From positions 1 to 31,724 of the forward strand of contig JAEWFC010000019.1 in NCBI GenBank assembly GCA_023389035.1: a DNA stretch of 31,724 nucleotides, written 5' to 3'. Both the position numbers and the translations under genes were made by a program. This document shows, piece after piece, positions 30,070 through 31,724 of the stretch (positions within the stretch are counted from its first letter, which is position 1; each line of letters opens with the position of its first letter). Source of the stretch: Acidobacteriota bacterium (GTDB lineage: Bacteria > Acidobacteriota > Blastocatellia > Pyrinomonadales > Pyrinomonadaceae). The notes under the pieces are model-generated. The model did not search any database. It was not told where the DNA came from and saw nothing but the letters and a program-made list of their open reading frames with translations.

Positions 30070-30633
30070 ATGATCACAAGCCTCGTCGTGGCAGCCGTCG
30101 TCATCGCCCTGGTCGCCTATGTCATCGCGCTCTACAACCGGCTGGTGCGCAGCCGGCAGATGGCCAAGGAAGGCTGGAGTGGGATCGACGTGCAACTAAA
30201 GCGCCGCGCCGACCTGGTCCCGAACCTCGTCGAAGCCGTGAAGGGATACGCCGGCCACGAGCGGGCGACCCTGCAGGAAGTGACCGAGCTGCGTAACCAG
30301 GCCCGGGCGGTGCCGCCGGACGACATCGCCGGTCGCGCCCAGGTCGAGGGCTTGCTGTCGGGGGCCATCGGCCGCCTGCTCGCTGTGGTAGAGAACTACC
30401 CGGATCTCAAGGCGAGCCAGAACTTCCTGCAACTGCAGTCGTCGCTCGACGGCATCGAGAACGAGATCCAGATGGCGCGCCGCTACTACAACGGGGCGAC
30501 GCGCGAGCTCAATGTCATGGTCGAGTCCTTCCCGAGCAACCTGGTCGCCGGCATGTTCGGCTTCGCCAAGGGCACGTTCTTCGAAACCGACGACGCGAGT
30601 CGCGCCGTACCCGAGGTTTCGTTCCAGCGCTAG
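30070..30633 (+). CDS. lemA: LemA family protein
   Basis: The 187-residue protein has an N-terminal membrane helix (SLVVAAVVIALVAYVIALYN) and the LemA signature: WSGIDVQLKRRADLVPNLVE, AVKGYAGHERATLQEVTELR, LLAVVENYPDLKASQNFLQL, ENEIQMARRYYNGATRELNV and FPSNLVAGMFGFAKGTFFET. LemA proteins are membrane-anchored with an external helical bundle; the exact function is not known. AAGGAG lies six bases before the ATG, and a TATGAT at 30014-30019 may be its -10 box. The DUF2207 gene follows after 13 bases, the usual LemA partner. Confidence 0.94.
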   Translation: MITSLVVAAVVIALVAYVIALYNRLVRSRQMAKEGWSGIDVQLKRRADLVPNLVEAVKGYAGHERATLQEVTELRNQARAVPPDDIAGRAQVEGLLSGAIGRLLAVVENYPDLKASQNFLQLQSSLDGIENEIQMARRYYNGATRELNVMVESFPSNLVAGMFGFAKGTFFETDDASRAVPEVSFQR

Positions 30634-30646
30634 CGGGCCTACCGCG

Positions 30647-31724
30647 ATGTGGCACACGCCGGCCCGGATCGCTGGCCAGCCACCGGCCCTCCTGCGGCGC
30701 CTCTGCCTCGCGCTGCTGTCGGCCCTCGTCCTCGGCATCGCGGCGCCGGTGCTCGCCGCCGAGGTGATCGAGCGCTTCGACGCCGTCGTCGAGGTCGCCA
30801 CCGACGGCGACCTGACGGTCAGCGAAACGATCATCGTGCAGGCCGAGGGCAACCAGATCCGGCGCGGCATCTACCGCGACTTCCCCTTGCAGTTCCAGGA
30901 TGCCGAGGGACGATTGCGGCGCGTCGGTTTCGAGCTGCTGGCGGTCACGCGCAACGGGAGGCCCGAGCCCCATTTCATTCGCCGCAACGACCGGGGGCTG
31001 CGCATCTACGCCGGCGACGAGAACCGGATGCTCTCGGCCGGTCGCCACGTCTACCAGCTCCGGTACTCGACCACCCGACAGATCCGGCACCTGCCCGGGC
31101 ACACCGAGCTCTTCTGGAACGTCACCGGCAACGAGTGGGCGTTCCCGATCCAGGCCGCGGGCGCGACGATCCGCCTGCAGGGGCTCGCCACACCGGTACG
31201 CTGGACCGGCTACACCGGTCGCGCCGGCGAGCGCGGCACGGCATGGCGCGCCGGCCTCGCGCCGGACGGCACCCTCCGCATCGATTCGACGCGGCCACTC
31301 GGGCCCGGCGAGGGGCTCAGCGTCGTCGTCGAGATTCCCGCCGGCCTGGTGGCAGCGCCCAGTGGCCTGCAAGCCTTGCGCCATGCGGCGCTCGACTATC
31401 GCCGCTACCTGCTCACCGGCTTCGGCCTGTTCGGCGTGCTGGCCTTCTATCTGCTCGCGTGGCGCGCGGTCGGGCGCGATCCACCCAAGGGACTGACCAT
31501 CCCCCTGTTCCACCCGCCGGCGGGAATCTCGCCGGGGCTGGCGGCGTACGTCCACCAGTGGGGCTGGCGCAGCGGCTGGCGCGAGTTCACCGCGACAGCC
31601 GTCTCGCTGGCGGTCAAGGGCCTGGTGAGGTTCGAGGGCGACGCCAGCACGCCGACCCTGGTTCGCACTGCGGCGCCCGCACCAGCACCGACGCCCATGC
31701 CCGCCTCCGCGCCATTGTCCGCGA
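30647..31724 (+). CDS. DUF2207 family membrane protein (3' end outside window)
   Basis: An open frame begins at the ATG at 30647 and runs without stop to the window edge (359 codons). It starts with a signal peptide (LALLSALVLGIAAPVLAAEV) and then the DUF2207 extracytoplasmic domain: ERFDAVVEVATDGDLTVSET, RRGIYRDFPLQFQDAEGRLR, YQLRYSTTRQIRHLPGHTEL and FWNVTGNEWAFPIQAAGATI. A transmembrane helix (YLLTGFGLFGVLAFYLLAWR) is followed by TIPLFHPPAGISPGLAAYVH, a hallmark of the family. The final visible part is Ala/Pro-rich. It is cotranscribed with lemA (13-base gap). DUF2207 proteins are conserved with LemA but have no established activity. Confidence 0.93.
   Translation, partial: MWHTPARIAGQPPALLRRLCLALLSALVLGIAAPVLAAEVIERFDAVVEVATDGDLTVSETIIVQAEGNQIRRGIYRDFPLQFQDAEGRLRRVGFELLAVTRNGRPEPHFIRRNDRGLRIYAGDENRMLSAGRHVYQLRYSTTRQIRHLPGHTELFWNVTGNEWAFPIQAAGATIRLQGLATPVRWTGYTGRAGERGTAWRAGLAPDGTLRIDSTRPLGPGEGLSVVVEIPAGLVAAPSGLQALRHAALDYRRYLLTGFGLFGVLAFYLLAWRAVGRDPPKGLTIPLFHPPAGISPGLAAYVHQWGWRSGWREFTATAVSLAVKGLVRFEGDASTPTLVRTAAPAPAPTPMPASAPLSA

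Noticed and set aside
1..31724. CRISPR arrays, tRNA or rRNA genes, toxin-antitoxin or phage defence systems
   Set aside because: No regularly spaced repeats, no tRNA or rRNA-like sequence and no defence proteins were seen. The NYN-LOTUS gene alone, without an antitoxin-like partner, is not enough to call a toxin or defence system.

Overview
The window reads as chromosomal DNA of a high-GC betaproteobacterium, most likely Burkholderiales. The basis is homology by eye: a tight-adherence (Tad/Flp) pilus operon in the usual betaproteobacterial order with an extra AAA+ ATPase, a Bug/TctC-type periplasmic solute-binding protein (a family greatly expanded in Burkholderiales), a ChrR-like cupin, a CHASE2 cyclase with FecR and OmpA partners, and GC-rich codon use almost throughout. 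No rRNA, tRNA, CRISPR array or intact mobile element was found.

Layout. (1) 1-1222: the 5' end of an Orn/Lys/Arg decarboxylase gene (minus) diverges from an intact cytosolic-type 5'-nucleotidase gene (plus). (2) 1216-14606, all minus strand: one long Tad pilus locus. In transcription order it holds two Flp pilins, prepilin peptidase CpaA/TadV, a winged-helix AAA+ ATPase, CpaB/RcpC, secretin CpaC/RcpA, a small lipoprotein, TadZ/CpaE, TadA/CpaF, TadB, TadC, a TPR lipoprotein (TadD-like) with a LytR_C domain, two nearly identical TadE-type pseudopilins and a cysteine-rich TadG-like protein. Genes abut or overlap by a few bases except at two places: a 103-base gap with hairpins between the pilin genes, and a 146-base gap before tadE. 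(3) 14850-15056: a small membrane protein diverging from the pilin promoter. (4) 15057-15750: a gene graveyard with a frameshifted IS5-family transposase fossil and a shrunken copy of the 3' end of the 5'-nucleotidase gene. (5) 15751-18977: a CHASE2 class III nucleotide cyclase converging on an OmpA lipoprotein/FecR gene pair. (6) 19127-29914: an accessory metabolic region with a cupin protein, an FAH-family hydrolase, fossils of a CoxM-like flavoprotein and a Bug protein, a NYN-LOTUS ribonuclease-like protein, a membrane fatty acid hydroxylase, a deacetylase/hydrolase/Bug operon, an SDR, an amidase, a DM13 protein and a cytochrome P450. (7) 30070-31724: lemA followed by a DUF2207 membrane protein cut by the window edge.

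How it fits together. The Tad genes form a full secretion and assembly machine: peptidase, motor ATPase, two inner-membrane platform proteins, outer-membrane secretin with its lipoprotein and periplasmic partners, a localisation ATPase, and major and minor pilins. Region 6 looks like uptake and hydrolysis of an organic acid or amide: a periplasmic binding protein is cotranscribed with an alpha/beta hydrolase and a NodB-fold C-N hydrolase, near an amidase, SDR, FAH and P450. The substrate cannot be read from sequence.

The most interesting structural point is that the Tad locus lies between an intact nucleotidase gene and a decayed copy of that gene's 3' end in the same orientation, next to an IS fossil. 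This suggests the pilus locus arrived by insertion or that a duplication was later eroded. I did not find a clearly new defence or mobile system. The least described parts are the AAA+ ATPase in the Tad operon, the small divergent membrane protein, the cyclase with unusual substrate-site residues, and the P450 lacking its conserved threonine.
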